Of a stretch of 64,000 nucleotides of DNA, positions 44,342 through 55,310 are shown one piece after another. The translations under genes were made by a program, and so were the position numbers. How positions within the stretch are numbered: the first letter of the stretch is position 1; the number at the start of each line of letters is the position of its first letter. The notes beneath the pieces are model-generated. The model saw only the letters and a program-made list of their open reading frames with translations. It searched no databases and was not told the origin of the DNA. Source of the stretch: Agromyces italicus DSM 16388. GTDB lineage: Bacteria; Actinomycetota; Actinomycetes; Actinomycetales; Microbacteriaceae. Where the stretch lies: assembly GCF_000421545.1 (NCBI RefSeq), contig NZ_ATXF01000012.1, forward strand, positions 1 to 64,000, written 5' to 3'.

Positions 44342-45601
44342 TCAGCCGGGGATCGTCGGGCGCGCACTGCGCACGGCCGCCGTGGTCGTCAGCGCGAGAA
44401 AGCTCAGCGTCGCGACCAGCACCGCAACGAGCGGCAGCGCCCAGGCCCCGCTCGACTCGTGCAGTGCGCCGAGCACCGGTGGCGCCGTCGCTGCAACGAG
44501 GTATCCGCCCGATTGCACGAGCGCCGACATCTGCGTCGTCTCACGGTCCGTGCGCGTGATGCGGACGATCATCGCGATGATCACGACGAAACCGCCGCCC
44601 TGCGCGATCCCGCCGGTCACCGTCCACACGAAGTAGGCCTGGGGGGCGAGCAGCAACCCGAGCGGCAGCGTCGTCCAGAGCACGCCGACGAGGGCGGGCT
44701 GCACCCAGCGCGGCCGGACCCCGGCCAAGAACGGCACCCCGAGGGCGCCGGCGACCGCGGCCAGCTGGAACAGCGACGCGACGTTGCCCGCCGCCACCGG
44801 GTCGAGGCCGTAGTCGTCGGCGTAGAGGCTCGGAAGCCACGCGCTCAGCCCGTAGTACGAGAACGACTGCGCCGCGAATGCCGCCGCGAGCAGCCACGTC
44901 ATCGGGTTGCGCCACGCGGAACGCTCTCCAGGGGGCACCACGCCGGTCGGCCCCGTCACCGCCGCGATCGAACCCGTCACCGCGAGCGCCTCGGCCGCGC
45001 GCGCCTCCCGGCTCTCGGCGACGGTGCGGCGCAGGTGCACGCCCCAGACCGCGAGCGCTGCGATGACGAGCACGCCCCATACGGCGGTCGCCCACTGCCA
45101 ACCGATCACCTCGGCGAGCGGTGCCGTCGCGGCGATCGTCAGCATCGACCCGACGTTCATCATCGCGGAATACACCCCGGTGACGAGTTGCGCCCGCTCG
45201 GGCGGAACGTCGCGACGGATGACGACGGGCACGACGACGTTGCCGATCGCGATGGCGAGGCCGATGATCACGGTTCCCGCGAACGCCGCCCACGTCGTGC
45301 CGCCGGATCGGACGATCGTGCCGATGAGCGTTCCGACGAGCGCGATCGCGACGGCGCGTTCGGCCCCGGTCAGTCGGATCGTCCACGCGGCGATCGGCGT
45401 GCCGAGGGCGAAGCAGAGCACCGGCAGGCTCGTGAGCAGCCCCGCCGTGGTCGACGAGATGCCGAGGGATTCCTCGATGTCGCCGATCACTGGGGCGATC
45501 GTGACGAGCGGTCCGCGCAGGTTGAGCGCGACGAGCGAGATCCCGACCAGCAGCAGCCATGGGAACCCGGCGCGGGCGGCCGATCTGGGGTCGTGGTTCA
45601 C
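44342..45601 (-). CDS. MFS transporter, CynX/NimT-like
   Basis: A 419-aa, about 12-segment major facilitator. The first segment carries the conserved SLVALNLRGPLVTIAPV seen in CynX/NimT (cyanate and 2-nitroimidazole) transporters. A cytosolic loop between segments 6 and 7 lies near 195-235. The substrate cannot be assigned. It lies 25 bp after dapF in the same direction and may be the end of the recA-to-dapF transcript. Confidence 0.85.
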   Translation of the reverse strand: MNHDPRSAARAGFPWLLLVGISLVALNLRGPLVTIAPVIGDIEESLGISSTTAGLLTSLPVLCFALGTPIAAWTIRLTGAERAVAIALVGTLIGTIVRSGGTTWAAFAGTVIIGLAIAIGNVVVPVVIRRDVPPERAQLVTGVYSAMMNVGSMLTIAATAPLAEVIGWQWATAVWGVLVIAALAVWGVHLRRTVAESREARAAEALAVTGSIAAVTGPTGVVPPGERSAWRNPMTWLLAAAFAAQSFSYYGLSAWLPSLYADDYGLDPVAAGNVASLFQLAAVAGALGVPFLAGVRPRWVQPALVGVLWTTLPLGLLLAPQAYFVWTVTGGIAQGGGFVVIIAMIVRITRTDRETTQMSALVQSGGYLVAATAPPVLGALHESSGAWALPLVAVLVATLSFLALTTTAAVRSARPTIPG

Positions 45602-45626
45602 CGTCGGACGCTCCGCATCGACCGGG

Positions 45627-46508
45627 TCACGCGAGCGTCAGCACGCCGTCGAAGACGAGCTCGGCAGGGCCCGCGAGGGCCACGTGCTCGCCGTCGGCGG
45701 CCTCGAACATGCGCACGCCGAGCACGCCGCCCGGCACCTGCACGCGCCAGTCGTTCGGCGCCGAGGCGCCCGCCCAGTGCCGCACCGCGAGCGCCGAGGC
45801 GACGGCGCCCGTGCCGCACGAGAGGGTCTCACCCGAACCGCGCTCGTGCACGCGCATGCGGATGCGGCCCACGCCGTCGTCGACGAGCGGCTCGGCGGGC
45901 ACGACGAACTCGACGTTCGCGCCCGCCTCGGGCGCGGGGTCGAGGATCGGCGAGAAGGCGAGATCGAGGCCCTCGAGTTCGTCGTCGTCGGCGAGGGCGA
46001 CGACGACGTGCGGATTGCCCACGTCGATGCCGAGGCCCGGACGGGCCACCGGCAGCTGCTTGGCACGCACGAGCGGCTCGCCGCCGTCGAGGCGCCAGGG
46101 GCCCAGGTCGACCTGGAAGCCCGTCGCCGTGCGCGTCACGAGCCGGACGCCGGCGCGCGTGCCGATCGCGATCTCGGCGCCCGGGTGGAGCTCAGCGAGC
46201 CCCTGGTCGAGCAGGTAGCGCACGAAGACGCGGATGCCGTTGCCGCACATCTCGGAGACCGTGCCGTCGGCGTTCCAGTAGTCCATGAACCAGACCGCGC
46301 GCGGATCGGCCGCAAGGGCGGCCGCACCGTCGTCGAGGTTCTGCGAACGCACGGCACGGATGACGCCGTCGGCCCCGACCCCGAAGTGCCGGTCGCACAC
46401 CGCGGCGATCTGCGTCGCGGTCAGCGCGTTCTCGCCCTCGGGATCGCTGAAGAGCACGAAGTCGTTGCCCGTGCCCTGGCCCTTGGTGAAACGCAGATCG
46501 AACGGCAT
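45627..46508 (-). CDS. dapF: Diaminopimelate epimerase
   Basis: Cofactor-free racemase that makes meso-diaminopimelate for lysine and cell wall, 293 aa. Both catalytic cysteines are present: Cys88 (EMCGNGIR) and Cys231 (LSCGTGA). ATG 46508 follows a -10 TAGACT (complement 46516-46521) by 7 nt, so it probably has its own leaderless promoter. That -10 overlaps the last codons and stop of miaA. Confidence 0.96.
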   Translation of the reverse strand: MPFDLRFTKGQGTGNDFVLFSDPEGENALTATQIAAVCDRHFGVGADGVIRAVRSQNLDDGAAALAADPRAVWFMDYWNADGTVSEMCGNGIRVFVRYLLDQGLAELHPGAEIAIGTRAGVRLVTRTATGFQVDLGPWRLDGGEPLVRAKQLPVARPGLGIDVGNPHVVVALADDDELEGLDLAFSPILDPAPEAGANVEFVVPAEPLVDDGVGRIRMRVHERGSGETLSCGTGAVASALAVRHWAGASAPNDWRVQVPGGVLGVRMFEAADGEHVALAGPAELVFDGVLTLA

Positions 46509-46513
46509 GCGAT

Positions 46514-47434
46514 TCAGTCTAGGGCGGCCTGACGCACCAGTTCGGCGCCGCGGGCGACCATGTCGTCGGCATCGATCACGACAGCTTCGCGGTAGCGCTT
46601 GAACCAGCCCACCTGGCGTCTCGCGTAGGTGCGGGTGAGCCGCTGCGTCTCGGCCACGGCGTCGGCTCGAGACATCCGCCCGTGCAGCTCGGCGAGCGCC
46701 TGCGCGTAGCCGATCGCCTTGCGCGCGGTGACCCCGCGCTCGAGGCCCATCGGCACGAGCCCGCGCACCTCGTCGACGATGCCCTGCCGCCACATCTCGT
46801 GCACGCGCTCGTCGAGCCGCTCGACGAGCACGCCGCGATCGGCGCGAAGGTGCACGATGCGGTGTTCGCGCCACGGCACCGGCTCGTCGGGCAGCCGGGC
46901 CGCCGCGGGCTCGCCGGTGACCTCGATCACCTCGAGCGCGCGCACCACCCGGCGGCCGTTCTGCGGGTCGACCTTCGCCGCGGTCTCGGCGTCGATGCCG
47001 CGCAGACGCGCGTGCAGGAGGCCCGGTCCGAGCTCGACGAGCTCGGCCTCGAGTCGTGCGCGCACGACCGGGTCGGTGCCCGGAAACCGGAAGTCGTGGA
47101 TCACCGACGAGACGTAGAGGCCCGAGCCGCCGACGAGGAGCGCGACGGCGCCACGGTCGACGATCTCACCGATGCGCGCCCGCGCGAGTTGCTGGTATTC
47201 GGCGACCGAAGCCTCATCGGTGACCTCGAGCACGTCGAGCAGATGATGGGGCACGCCGCGTCGCGCCTCGGGCGAGAGCTTCGCGGTGCCGATGTCCATG
47301 CCTCGGTAGAGCTGCATCGCGTCGGCGTTCACGACCTCGGCGGCGCGACCGGTGCGCTCGATCGCGTCGGCGAGGTCGAGCGCGAACGCCGACTTGCCGG
47401 TGCCGGTGGCGCCGACGACGGCGATGAGGCTCAC
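46514..47434 (-). CDS. miaA: tRNA dimethylallyltransferase
   Basis: Adds the isopentenyl group to A37 of tRNAs reading UNN codons, 306 aa. The P-loop GATGTGKS is at 8-15, followed by [17 protein letters not shown] and LVGGSGLYV. It lies 1 bp after miaB, whose product modifies the same base. Confidence 0.96.
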   Translation of the reverse strand: MSLIAVVGATGTGKSAFALDLADAIERTGRAAEVVNADAMQLYRGMDIGTAKLSPEARRGVPHHLLDVLEVTDEASVAEYQQLARARIGEIVDRGAVALLVGGSGLYVSSVIHDFRFPGTDPVVRARLEAELVELGPGLLHARLRGIDAETAAKVDPQNGRRVVRALEVIEVTGEPAAARLPDEPVPWREHRIVHLRADRGVLVERLDERVHEMWRQGIVDEVRGLVPMGLERGVTARKAIGYAQALAELHGRMSRADAVAETQRLTRTYARRQVGWFKRYREAVVIDADDMVARGAELVRQAALD

Positions 47435-47435
47435 G

Positions 47436-49034
47436 TCAGCGCTGACCGTCGGTCGGGTCGTAGATCGGCATCGTGCCGACGCCCGGCGACACGAGCGGCT
47501 CGCCGCCGCGCACGCGCAGCGACGGCAGACCGAGCGAGACCTTGCCCGGCGATTGCGCCTCGGAGGCGCCGCCTGCCGACGGCACGCCGCAGCTCTCGGC
47601 CTGCGCCCGATCCCACGCGTCGCCCGCCCGCGTTCGACGCACCTTCAGCGGGGCGTCGTCGGTGGAGTCGGCGATGAGGTGGAACGGCGCCGCCTGCGTG
47701 ATCACGACCGACACGACGTCTCCGGGCCGCGGCAGTTCGGAGCCGGCCGGTACCTCGAAGTGCACGAGCCGGCTGTCTTCGGCGCGGCCGCTGAGACGGT
47801 GCGTCTCGGCGTCCTTCTTGCCCTCGCCGTTGGCGACGAGCACCTCGACGGCGCGGCCGACGAGGTGCTGGTTCTCCTCCCAGGAGATGCGCTCCTGGAG
47901 GGCGATCAATCGCTCGTAACGCTCCTGAACGACCTCCTTCGGCACCTGGTCCTCCATCGTTGCCGCGGGGGTGCCCGGACGGATCGAGTACTGGAAGGTG
48001 AACGCCGAGGCGAAGCGCGCGGCCTCGACGACCCGCATCGTCTCGAGGAAGTCGTCTTCGGTCTCACCGGGGAAGCCGACGATGATGTCGGTCGAGATCG
48101 CCGCGTTCGGGATCTTGGCCCGCACCCGGTCGAGGATGCCGAGGAACTTCTCGGAGCGGTACGAACGGCGCATCGCCTTGAGAATGCGGTCGGAGCCCGA
48201 CTGGAGCGGCATATGCAGCTGCGGCATGACATCGGGCGTCTCGGCCATCGCGTCGATGACGTCATCGGTGAACGCGGCGGGGTGCGGGCTCGTGAAGCGG
48301 ATGCGCTCGAGGCCTTCGATCTGCCCGGAGGCACGCAGCAGCTTGCCGAAGGCCTGTCGGTCGCCGAACTCGACGCCGTAGGAGTTCACGTTCTGGCCGA
48401 GCAGGGTCACCTCGATCGCACCGTCGTCGACGAGCGCCTGGATCTCGGCGAGGATCTCCCCGGGCCGACGGTCCTTCTCTTTGCCGCGGAGCGCCGGCAC
48501 GATGCAGAAGGTGCAGGTGTTGTTGCAGCCGACCGAGATCGAGACCCAGCCGCTGTAGCTGGAGTCGCGCTTGGTCGGCAGCGTCGAGGGGAACACCTCG
48601 AGGGCGTCGAGGATCTCGAGCTGCGCCTCGTCGTTGTGGCGGGCCCGCTCGAGGAGGCTCGGCAGCGCGCCCATGTTGTGCGTGCCGAACACGACGTCGA
48701 CCCACGGCGCCTTCTCGAGGATGACGTGCTTGTCCTTCTGGGCGAGGCAACCGCCGACGGCGATCTGCATGCCCGCGTGCCGACGCTTGACACTCGCGAG
48801 GTGGCCGAGGTTGCCGTAGAGCTTGTTGTCGGCGTTCTCGCGGACGGCGCAGGTGTTGATCACGACGATGTCGGGCTCGCTGCCGGCGGCGGGCACATAG
48901 CCCGCAGCCTCGAGCGAGCCGCTGAGGCGCTCGGAGTCGTGGACGTTCATCTGGCAGCCGAAGGTGCGGACCTCGTAGGTGCGCGGCGCGGGCGTCGTCG
49001 CCTCGGCGCGGGCGACCTCGTGAATGGTGCTCAT
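47436..49034 (-). CDS. miaB: tRNA-2-methylthio-N6-dimethylallyladenosine synthase
   Basis: Radical-SAM methylthiotransferase acting on i6A37, 532 aa. The N-terminal UPF0004 domain holds the second cluster via Cys27, Cys62 and Cys96. The radical-SAM triad is Cys170, Cys174 and Cys177 (CNNTCTFC), followed by a TRAM domain (about 375-445). A C-terminal tail of some 70 residues follows TRAM and is probably disordered. It is 12 bp after recX. Confidence 0.96.
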   Translation of the reverse strand: MSTIHEVARAEATTPAPRTYEVRTFGCQMNVHDSERLSGSLEAAGYVPAAGSEPDIVVINTCAVRENADNKLYGNLGHLASVKRRHAGMQIAVGGCLAQKDKHVILEKAPWVDVVFGTHNMGALPSLLERARHNDEAQLEILDALEVFPSTLPTKRDSSYSGWVSISVGCNNTCTFCIVPALRGKEKDRRPGEILAEIQALVDDGAIEVTLLGQNVNSYGVEFGDRQAFGKLLRASGQIEGLERIRFTSPHPAAFTDDVIDAMAETPDVMPQLHMPLQSGSDRILKAMRRSYRSEKFLGILDRVRAKIPNAAISTDIIVGFPGETEDDFLETMRVVEAARFASAFTFQYSIRPGTPAATMEDQVPKEVVQERYERLIALQERISWEENQHLVGRAVEVLVANGEGKKDAETHRLSGRAEDSRLVHFEVPAGSELPRPGDVVSVVITQAAPFHLIADSTDDAPLKVRRTRAGDAWDRAQAESCGVPSAGGASEAQSPGKVSLGLPSLRVRGGEPLVSPGVGTMPIYDPTDGQR

Positions 49035-49046
49035 GATCGCACCAGT

Positions 49047-49853
49047 TTACGAGCCCTCGACGGACAGTGCCGCCGTCACCGCCTCGCGCACGACGTCGCC
49101 GGGGTAGCCTCGGCGCTGGAGGAACGCCGACAGGCGGCGCTCGGCCGTCTGTCGGTCGAGACCGCGGAGCTGGCGAGCACGGCGCTCGGCGACCGTACGG
49201 GCGTTCTCGAGCTCGGTCTCGGGGTCGAGGTCTTCGACGGCGGCCCGCGCGACCGTCTGGTCGACGCCGCGGCGACCGAGCTCGTTCAGGAGCGCGCCGC
49301 TGCCCTTGCCGCGCCGCACGCCCTGACTGTGCACCAACTGCTCGGCAAGACGTGCGTCGTCGAGATAGCCGAGGCGCTCGTATCGTTCGATCCACTCGTC
49401 GAGCTCTGAATCGTCGAGCCCGTGCTCGGCGAGCACCGCGCGCACCTCGGAGACCGAGAGCGCCGAGCGACGCAGCCGCGACACCACGAGGCGGTCGATG
49501 CGCTCGTCGCGCTCGACGCCCGACTCGTCGGCCACGCCCTCGGGTACGCTGCCGACGCGGGTGCCACGGGCGGCTTGCGACCGTTTCGAACCCGTGTCGC
49601 GAGCGGCGACCGGCTCGCTCGGCACTTCTTCGCCGAACCAGCGGTCGGGCACCGCGTCGTCGGAACCCCGATCGGCGAACGCCTCTGCTGCCCGGCGAGG
49701 CCGGCGCGCCGGTGCAGATCGACGCGCCGTACCCGCCTCACCGGGACGTTCTTCGCTCGTGGGCGCGGGAAGGTGCCGCACCCACGGCAGGTAGGTCACC
49801 GGGGCGAGGTGCTCGGCCGACGGGTCGTGCAGCTCGCTTCCCTCCCCGGTCAT
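49047..49853 (-). CDS. recX: RecX regulatory protein with long N-terminal extension
   Basis: Inhibits RecA filament growth and strand exchange. 268 aa, of which the C-terminal about 150 residues form the three-helix-repeat RecX core (SALSVSEVRAVLAEHGL onward, then LGYLDDARLAEQLVHSQ and LQRRGYPGDVVREAV). The first about 110 residues are an Arg/Pro/Glu-rich low-complexity extension. ATG 49853 is 16 bp after recA; the upstream frame is shadow. Confidence 0.92.
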   Translation of the reverse strand: MTGEGSELHDPSAEHLAPVTYLPWVRHLPAPTSEERPGEAGTARRSAPARRPRRAAEAFADRGSDDAVPDRWFGEEVPSEPVAARDTGSKRSQAARGTRVGSVPEGVADESGVERDERIDRLVVSRLRRSALSVSEVRAVLAEHGLDDSELDEWIERYERLGYLDDARLAEQLVHSQGVRRGKGSGALLNELGRRGVDQTVARAAVEDLDPETELENARTVAERRARQLRGLDRQTAERRLSAFLQRRGYPGDVVREAVTAALSVEGS

Positions 49854-49869
49854 CTGGTACCCCCGCCGC

Positions 49870-50937
<1,068 letters not shown>

Positions 50938-51140
50938 GGTGTGGACTCCTTCGATGCTCGTGTGCTGCTGCCTCTAGGCTGTCGTTCCACGTTGCGGGCC
51001 CCGGCTGGCCGGTGCTGACCCGCGGCGTCTCACGACAAGGCGGTTGCGGTGTGTTGCGACGAGTCGACCGTATGGCCGGCCACCGACATCGCGGCCCGAG
51101 ATGGCCCGCGACGTGGACGGATTCGCCGTTCCTCCTGCTG
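50938..51140 (-). promoter_or_regulatory. recA 5' untranslated leader
   Basis: About 200 nt between the predicted transcription start near 51140 and recA. It contains GC-rich dyads such as GGCCGGCC and a 19-codon ORF (MSVAGHTVDSS start, about 51019-51078) with no good ribosome-binding site. No known RNA element is recognised. Confidence 0.4.
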
Positions 51141-51146
51141 TTGAGG

Positions 51147-51209
51147 AGCCTAGCGCAGGAACCGAATGAATGTTCGAACCGACACCCCGCGTGTCGAACG
51201 CGTCTTCGG
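51147..51209 (-). promoter_or_regulatory. recA promoter region with two LexA boxes
   Basis: Minus-strand -10 TAGGCT (complement 51147-51152). A LexA box TCGAAC-ATTC-ATTCGG (complement 51162-51177) covers the -35 position. A second site TCGAAC-GCGT-CTTCGG, read on the plus strand, lies at 51194-51209. Each has one perfect TCGAAC half and a degraded partner half. Confidence 0.6.
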
Positions 51210-51238
51210 AACCGAAGGGCCGAGCACGTCGGACGGGC

Positions 51239-51484
51239 TCAACGCCCCGAGCCGCCCCGCGACTCCCCCGGCATCGGGCGGCCGGCGCCGTGCCGGCGAC
51301 CCTCCGGGACATCCGTCGCCTCGCAGAGCGCGAACCAGACCTCGCGCGGCCGCACGCCCGCAGCGAGCGCCTCGCGCGCCGTGCGCCCGCCGAGCGAGGC
51401 GAGCACGAGGTCGTTCACGACCACGCCGCCGTAGCCCGAGCCGAACTCGCGATCGACGGCGATCTGGAACTCACTGAGTTTCAC
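51239..51484 (-). CDS. DUF3046 family protein
   Basis: An 81-aa actinobacterial protein of unknown function, normally found between the clgR-type gene and recA, as here. The core is KLSEFQIAVDREFG, then DLVLASLGGRTAREALAAG and PREVWFALCEATDVP. A short Gly/Arg-rich tail extends past the usual end. GTG 51484 has GGAGG 4 nt upstream and matches the family start; an ATG at 51499 is less likely. Confidence 0.85.
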   Translation of the reverse strand: MKLSEFQIAVDREFGSGYGGVVVNDLVLASLGGRTAREALAAGVRPREVWFALCEATDVPEGRRHGAGRPMPGESRGGSGR

Positions 51485-51500
51485 GGAACCTCCGGACATG

Positions 51501-51530
51501 GCTTCGGCCGGTCCGAAGACCGGCCGAAGC
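51501..51530 (-). terminator. clgR terminator hairpin
   Basis: Perfect 13-bp stem GCTTCGGCCGGTC/GACCGGCCGAAGC with a CGAA loop, 26 bp after the clgR-like stop and just before the DUF3046 gene. No U-tract. Confidence 0.7.
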
Positions 51531-51556
51531 GCGAGAAATCGATCGGGTGCGCGCGC

Positions 51557-51865
51557 TCAGCGGACCATCATCTCAGCGTCGAACTCGGCGACGAGCTCGT
51601 CGGGCAGGCTGTCGGGAACCACGGAGAGCCCCTCGAGCACCGCGATGCGGTCGCCGACCTCGTGCATGATCACCGAGATGGGCGTGTCGAGCGCATCGGC
51701 GACCGAGGCGAGGATTTCGGAGGAGGCCTCTTTCTGACCCCGCTCGACCTCGCTCAGGTAACCCAGAGCCACGCTCGCCTTGGACGCGACCTGCCGGAGC
51801 GTTCGCCCCTTCTGCAGGCGGAAGTCCCTCAACACGTCGCCGATCTCCTGTCGAACCAGAACCAT
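51557..51865 (-). CDS. clgR: XRE-family regulator, ClgR-like
   Basis: A 102-aa transcription factor with an N-terminal XRE helix-turn-helix (about 7-61; recognition region VASKASVALGYLSEVERG) and a short C-terminal part. Size, sequence and its place between pgsA/cinA and recA match ClgR, the activator of clp protease and chaperone genes in actinobacteria. AGGAGGT precedes the ATG. Confidence 0.85.
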   Translation of the reverse strand: MVLVRQEIGDVLRDFRLQKGRTLRQVASKASVALGYLSEVERGQKEASSEILASVADALDTPISVIMHEVGDRIAVLEGLSVVPDSLPDELVAEFDAEMMVR

Positions 51866-51970
51866 CGGGGAACCTCCTTCTACACTGCCTCGACTCCGCC
51901 GGAGCCGGAAACGGGAGCGTCAGTCTACCTGATGCTCTCGGCTTCCAATCTAGCGTCGCACACTGGGGCT

Positions 51971-52009
51971 TTCGTGTGAACCTGCCACATGTAACAGGGT
52001 GTTCACGAA
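51971..52009 (-). terminator. Imperfect hairpin after tctA
   Basis: TTCGTG/CACGAA outer stem with inner AAC/GTT and CTG/CAG pairs and small bulges, loop around CCACATGTAA. It begins 11 bp after the tctA stop and is the likely end of the tctCBA transcript, though the clgR promoter also lies in this 154-bp gap. Confidence 0.4.
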
Positions 52010-52019
52010 GACTATTCCG

Positions 52020-53579
52020 CTACTTCCGTTCTTCCTCCGAGGCGGGCAGCGAGGCGGTGATCGGCTCGGCGCCGGATGCTTCGAAGCGGGCCTTGCGACG
52101 TTTCAGCCACACCCCGAGGACGATGATGACGGCGAGCGCCGAGTAGGCGACGATCGCGAACGGGCTGCGGACGAGGTAGGTCAGGTCGCCCTGGCTGATC
52201 GCCATCGACTTGCGCAGCTGCTCTTCGGCCATCGGCCCGAGGATGCCGCCGACGACCATCGGCGCGACCGGGTAGCCGTACCGCCGCATCAGGAACCCGA
52301 TGAGCCCGACGAGGAGCAGCACGAAGGTGTCGAACACGTTGAAGTGCAGCGCGTACGCGCCGAGCCCCGCGAACGCGAGGATGCCGGCGTAGAGGTACGG
52401 GCGCGGGATGCGCAGCACCTTCACCCACATGCCGACGAGCGGCAGGTTGAGCACGAGCAGCATCACGTTGCCGATGTAGAGGCTCGCGATCAGTGCCCAC
52501 ACGAGTCCCGACTGGTTCTCGAACAGCATCGGTCCCGGGCGGATGCCGTACGACTGGAACGCCGAGATGATGATCGCCGCGGTCGCCGTCGTCGGGAGGC
52601 CCAGGGTGAGCAGCGGCACGAGCACGCCCGCGGCGGCCGCGTTGTTCGCCGCTTCGGGGCCGGCGACGCCCTCGATGGCCCCGCGCCCGAACTCGGCTCG
52701 CGCGTTGCCCTTGGCGAGCTTCCGCTCGGTCGCGTAGGAGAGGAAGGTCGCCACGTCGGCGCCGCCCGCGGGGATCGTGCCGATCGGGAAGCCGATCGCC
52801 GTGCCGCGCAGCCACGGCCGCCACGAACGTGCGAGGTCGCGACGCGACATCCAGCTTCGCCACCCCTTCGTCACGGGGATGACCCGCACCGGACCGTGCC
52901 TGAGCCGCGACGCGACGTACAAGGTCTCGCCGAGTGCGAAGAGCCCGACCGCGATGACGACGACGTCGATGCCGTCGGCGAGGCTCGGCACGCCGAGCGT
53001 GTAGCGTTGCTGCCCCGAGAGCACCTCGGTGCCGACGAGGCCGAGGAAGAGCCCCAGGCCGAGCGAGACCAGCCCGCGGGGCACACTCGAGCCGAGCAGC
53101 GCCCCGACCGTCAGGAACGCGACCACGATGAGCGCGAAGTAGTCGGCCGGGCCGAGTTGGACCGCGAGCTTCGAGATGCCCGGCGCGAGGAACGTCAGGG
53201 CGAGGGTCGCCGCGGTGCCCGCCACGAAGGAGCCGAGCGCCGCAGTCGCGAGCGCCGCCGCACCCCGGCCCGCCTTCGCCATGCGGTTGCCCTCGAGCGC
53301 GGTCACGATCGACGACGACTCCCCCGGCGTGTTCAAGAGGATCGAGGTCGTCGACCCGCCGTACATGCCGCCGTAGTAGATGCCTGCGAAGACGATGAGC
53401 GCCCCCGTCGGGTCGAGCGAGTAGGTCAGCGGCAGGAGCAGGGCCACGGTCATCGCCGGGCCGATGCCGGGCAGGACGCCGACGGCGGTGCCGATGAAGA
53501 CGCCGAAGAGCGCGTAGAGGAGGTACTGCGGCTGGAGGGCGGTGGCGAAGCCGTCGAGCAGCGCGGTGAGGCTATCCAT
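52020..53579 (-). CDS. tctA: Tripartite tricarboxylate transporter, large membrane subunit TctA
   Basis: A 519-aa polytopic subunit with about 11-12 membrane segments. Family signatures are [20 protein letters not shown] (about 34-53), [20 protein letters not shown] (about 68-87) and a second PGIG-like PTGTIP-type region ([20 protein letters not shown]). It forms the sodium- or proton-driven channel with TctB. It overlaps tctB by 8 bp. Confidence 0.94.
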   Translation of the reverse strand: MDSLTALLDGFATALQPQYLLYALFGVFIGTAVGVLPGIGPAMTVALLLPLTYSLDPTGALIVFAGIYYGGMYGGSTTSILLNTPGESSSIVTALEGNRMAKAGRGAAALATAALGSFVAGTAATLALTFLAPGISKLAVQLGPADYFALIVVAFLTVGALLGSSVPRGLVSLGLGLFLGLVGTEVLSGQQRYTLGVPSLADGIDVVVIAVGLFALGETLYVASRLRHGPVRVIPVTKGWRSWMSRRDLARSWRPWLRGTAIGFPIGTIPAGGADVATFLSYATERKLAKGNARAEFGRGAIEGVAGPEAANNAAAAGVLVPLLTLGLPTTATAAIIISAFQSYGIRPGPMLFENQSGLVWALIASLYIGNVMLLVLNLPLVGMWVKVLRIPRPYLYAGILAFAGLGAYALHFNVFDTFVLLLVGLIGFLMRRYGYPVAPMVVGGILGPMAEEQLRKSMAISQGDLTYLVRSPFAIVAYSALAVIIVLGVWLKRRKARFEASGAEPITASLPASEEERK

Positions 53580-54144
53580 GGAAGATCGGGATCCAGTCGA
53601 GAAGGGGGCCCGCGGGCAGCGAGAGCCCGAGCCAGGCCCCGAAGACGAGTTGCGTCACGAGCCCGAGGCCCAAGCCTGCGGCGAGCGCGACCCACCAGCG
53701 CTTCGCGCCGAGCGACCACGCGGCGCCGGCGAAGAGCACCATGACCGCGACCGGCCATCCTGCGAGTTCGATGAGCACGAGCTGCGTCGAGAAGCACACG
53801 ACGAGCTTCGCGACCGTCAGCCAGTCCGTCGGGGCGTCCGGGTCGATGTCCTCGCCGTCGTCGGGCGTGCCGCGGTGCCCGCGCAGCACTTGGGCGATCA
53901 CCACAAGGGATGCCACGAGGAGGAGTACTCCGACGGCGTACGGGAACACCCGCGGCCCGAGCACACTGGCCGATCCCGGCGGCACCCGGATGAAGCCGGC
54001 GCCCACGATCGTGTAGACGCCGAGTGCCGCGCAGATGCCGGCGAAGACGAACTCGCCGACGGGCGGGCCGGCACGGTTCGCTGCCCTCGCGGGGGTTCCC
54101 CCCGACGTGGGGGCGTCGGAGGGAACCGGGAGCGGAACGGTCAC
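53572..54144 (-). CDS. tctB: Tripartite tricarboxylate transporter, small membrane subunit TctB
   Basis: A 190-aa protein with four hydrophobic segments (about 31-50, 65-85, 113-133, 140-175). The [10 protein letters not shown] region is typical of TctB. Overlaps with tctC (4 bp) and tctA (8 bp) show tight coupling. Confidence 0.9.
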   Translation of the reverse strand: MTVPLPVPSDAPTSGGTPARAANRAGPPVGEFVFAGICAALGVYTIVGAGFIRVPPGSASVLGPRVFPYAVGVLLLVASLVVIAQVLRGHRGTPDDGEDIDPDAPTDWLTVAKLVVCFSTQLVLIELAGWPVAVMVLFAGAAWSLGAKRWWVALAAGLGLGLVTQLVFGAWLGLSLPAGPLLDWIPIFHG

Positions 54145-55223
54145 CGGGAGACCAGGCCGATCGTCTGGAGGGTCGAGGTCACCTCGGCGATGTCGCTCGT
54201 GAGGAACTCGTCGAAGTCGCCGCCCGTGAGGAACGCGTCGCTCCAGCCCTTCTCCGCGAGGGCCCGGGTCCAGCCGCCGGAGGCGTGCATCTCGGTCACG
54301 AGCTCGGTGAGCGCGGACTTCTCCTCGTCGGAGATGCCGCCGGGCGCGAGGACGCCGCGCCAGTTCGTGAGCTCGACATCGTAGCCCTCCTCGACGAGCG
54401 TGGGCGTGTCGGCCAGCAGGTCGACCCGCTCGGGCGACGAGACGGCCAGTGCGCGGAGCTCACCGGCCTCGATCTGCTCGACGAACTCGCCGACGCCAGA
54501 GATGCCCGCCTGCACGGTGTTGCCGAGCAGCATCGTGACGGCTTCGCCGCCGCCCGAGTTCGGGATGTAGTTGAGCGTCGTCGGCACGTCCGCCGCGTCG
54601 ACCCCCGCCTCGACGAGGAGCATGCCCGCGAGGATGTGGTCGGCGCCGCCGGCCGAGCCGCCCGTGACCGCGATCGCGGCGCCCTCCTCGAGGATCGCGT
54701 CGACGAGGTCATCGGTGGTCTTGTACGGCGATTCGGCGGGCACGACGAGCACGAGCGCCTCCTCGGTGAGCCGAGCGATCGGCGTCGTGTCCTCGATGCG
54801 GCTGGCCGAGGCGTTCGTCTCGACTGCACCGACCATGACGAGACCGGTGATCATGAGCGTCGCGGGATCCTGCTCGTTCGCGAGCGCCGCGAGTCCGACG
54901 GTGCCGCCCGCCCCACCGATGTTCTCGACTGGCGCCGAGCCGACGAGATCCTCGTCGGTCAGGACCTGCGACATCGTACGCGCGGTCTGATCCCAGCCGC
55001 CGCCGGGGTCGGCCGGAGCGATCAGGTTGACGGATTCGAGGGCGACGGACTCGCCACCGTCACCGCTCGAGTCGGCGCCGGTCGCGGGGGCACTGCACGC
55101 CGCGAGGGCGAGCACGCCCGCGAGGCCGAGCCCGAGGCCCGCGAGCCTCCGACGGAGCACGGGACGACCGGATGTACTGCGGAAATGGACGACCGAGTGG
55201 CTCGGCCCGCTGCGAGATCGCAA
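54141..55223 (-). CDS. tctC: Tripartite tricarboxylate transporter binding lipoprotein TctC
   Basis: Bug-family extracytoplasmic binding protein, 360 aa from TTG 55223. Signal peptide with lipobox LAAC (Cys43 from this start), then a binding domain starting SVNLIAPADPGGGWDQTARTM, a hallmark of the family (phosphate-loop-like PGGGWD). The TTG is chosen for AAGGAGG 4 nt before it; a GTG at 55160 would give a standard 22-residue signal but has no ribosome-binding site. The substrate is probably citrate or a related tri/dicarboxylate, given the neighbouring CitA-type kinase. Confidence 0.9.
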   Translation of the reverse strand: MRSRSGPSHSVVHFRSTSGRPVLRRRLAGLGLGLAGVLALAACSAPATGADSSGDGGESVALESVNLIAPADPGGGWDQTARTMSQVLTDEDLVGSAPVENIGGAGGTVGLAALANEQDPATLMITGLVMVGAVETNASASRIEDTTPIARLTEEALVLVVPAESPYKTTDDLVDAILEEGAAIAVTGGSAGGADHILAGMLLVEAGVDAADVPTTLNYIPNSGGGEAVTMLLGNTVQAGISGVGEFVEQIEAGELRALAVSSPERVDLLADTPTLVEEGYDVELTNWRGVLAPGGISDEEKSALTELVTEMHASGGWTRALAEKGWSDAFLTGGDFDEFLTSDIAEVTSTLQTIGLVSR

Positions 55224-55276
55224 TTCTCCTCCTTGAGCGCCCGCCGGCTTCGACGGGCGACGATCGATTCGGGTCG

Positions 55277-55305
55277 ACGCTAGGGACCACGCCCGTCCGG
55301 CGGAA
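55277..55305 (-). promoter_or_regulatory. tctCBA promoter (putative)
   Basis: Minus-strand TTCCGC (complement 55300-55305), 17-nt spacer, TAGCGT (complement 55277-55282). The weak -35 lies 5 bp from the end of the 9-bp repeat array, the layout of an activator-dependent promoter. Confidence 0.5.
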
Positions 55306-55310
55306 CACTG

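Noticed and set aside
51019-51078. 19-codon upstream ORF in the recA leader as a regulatory peptide
   Set aside because: No ribosome-binding site, no telling composition and no competing structure found.
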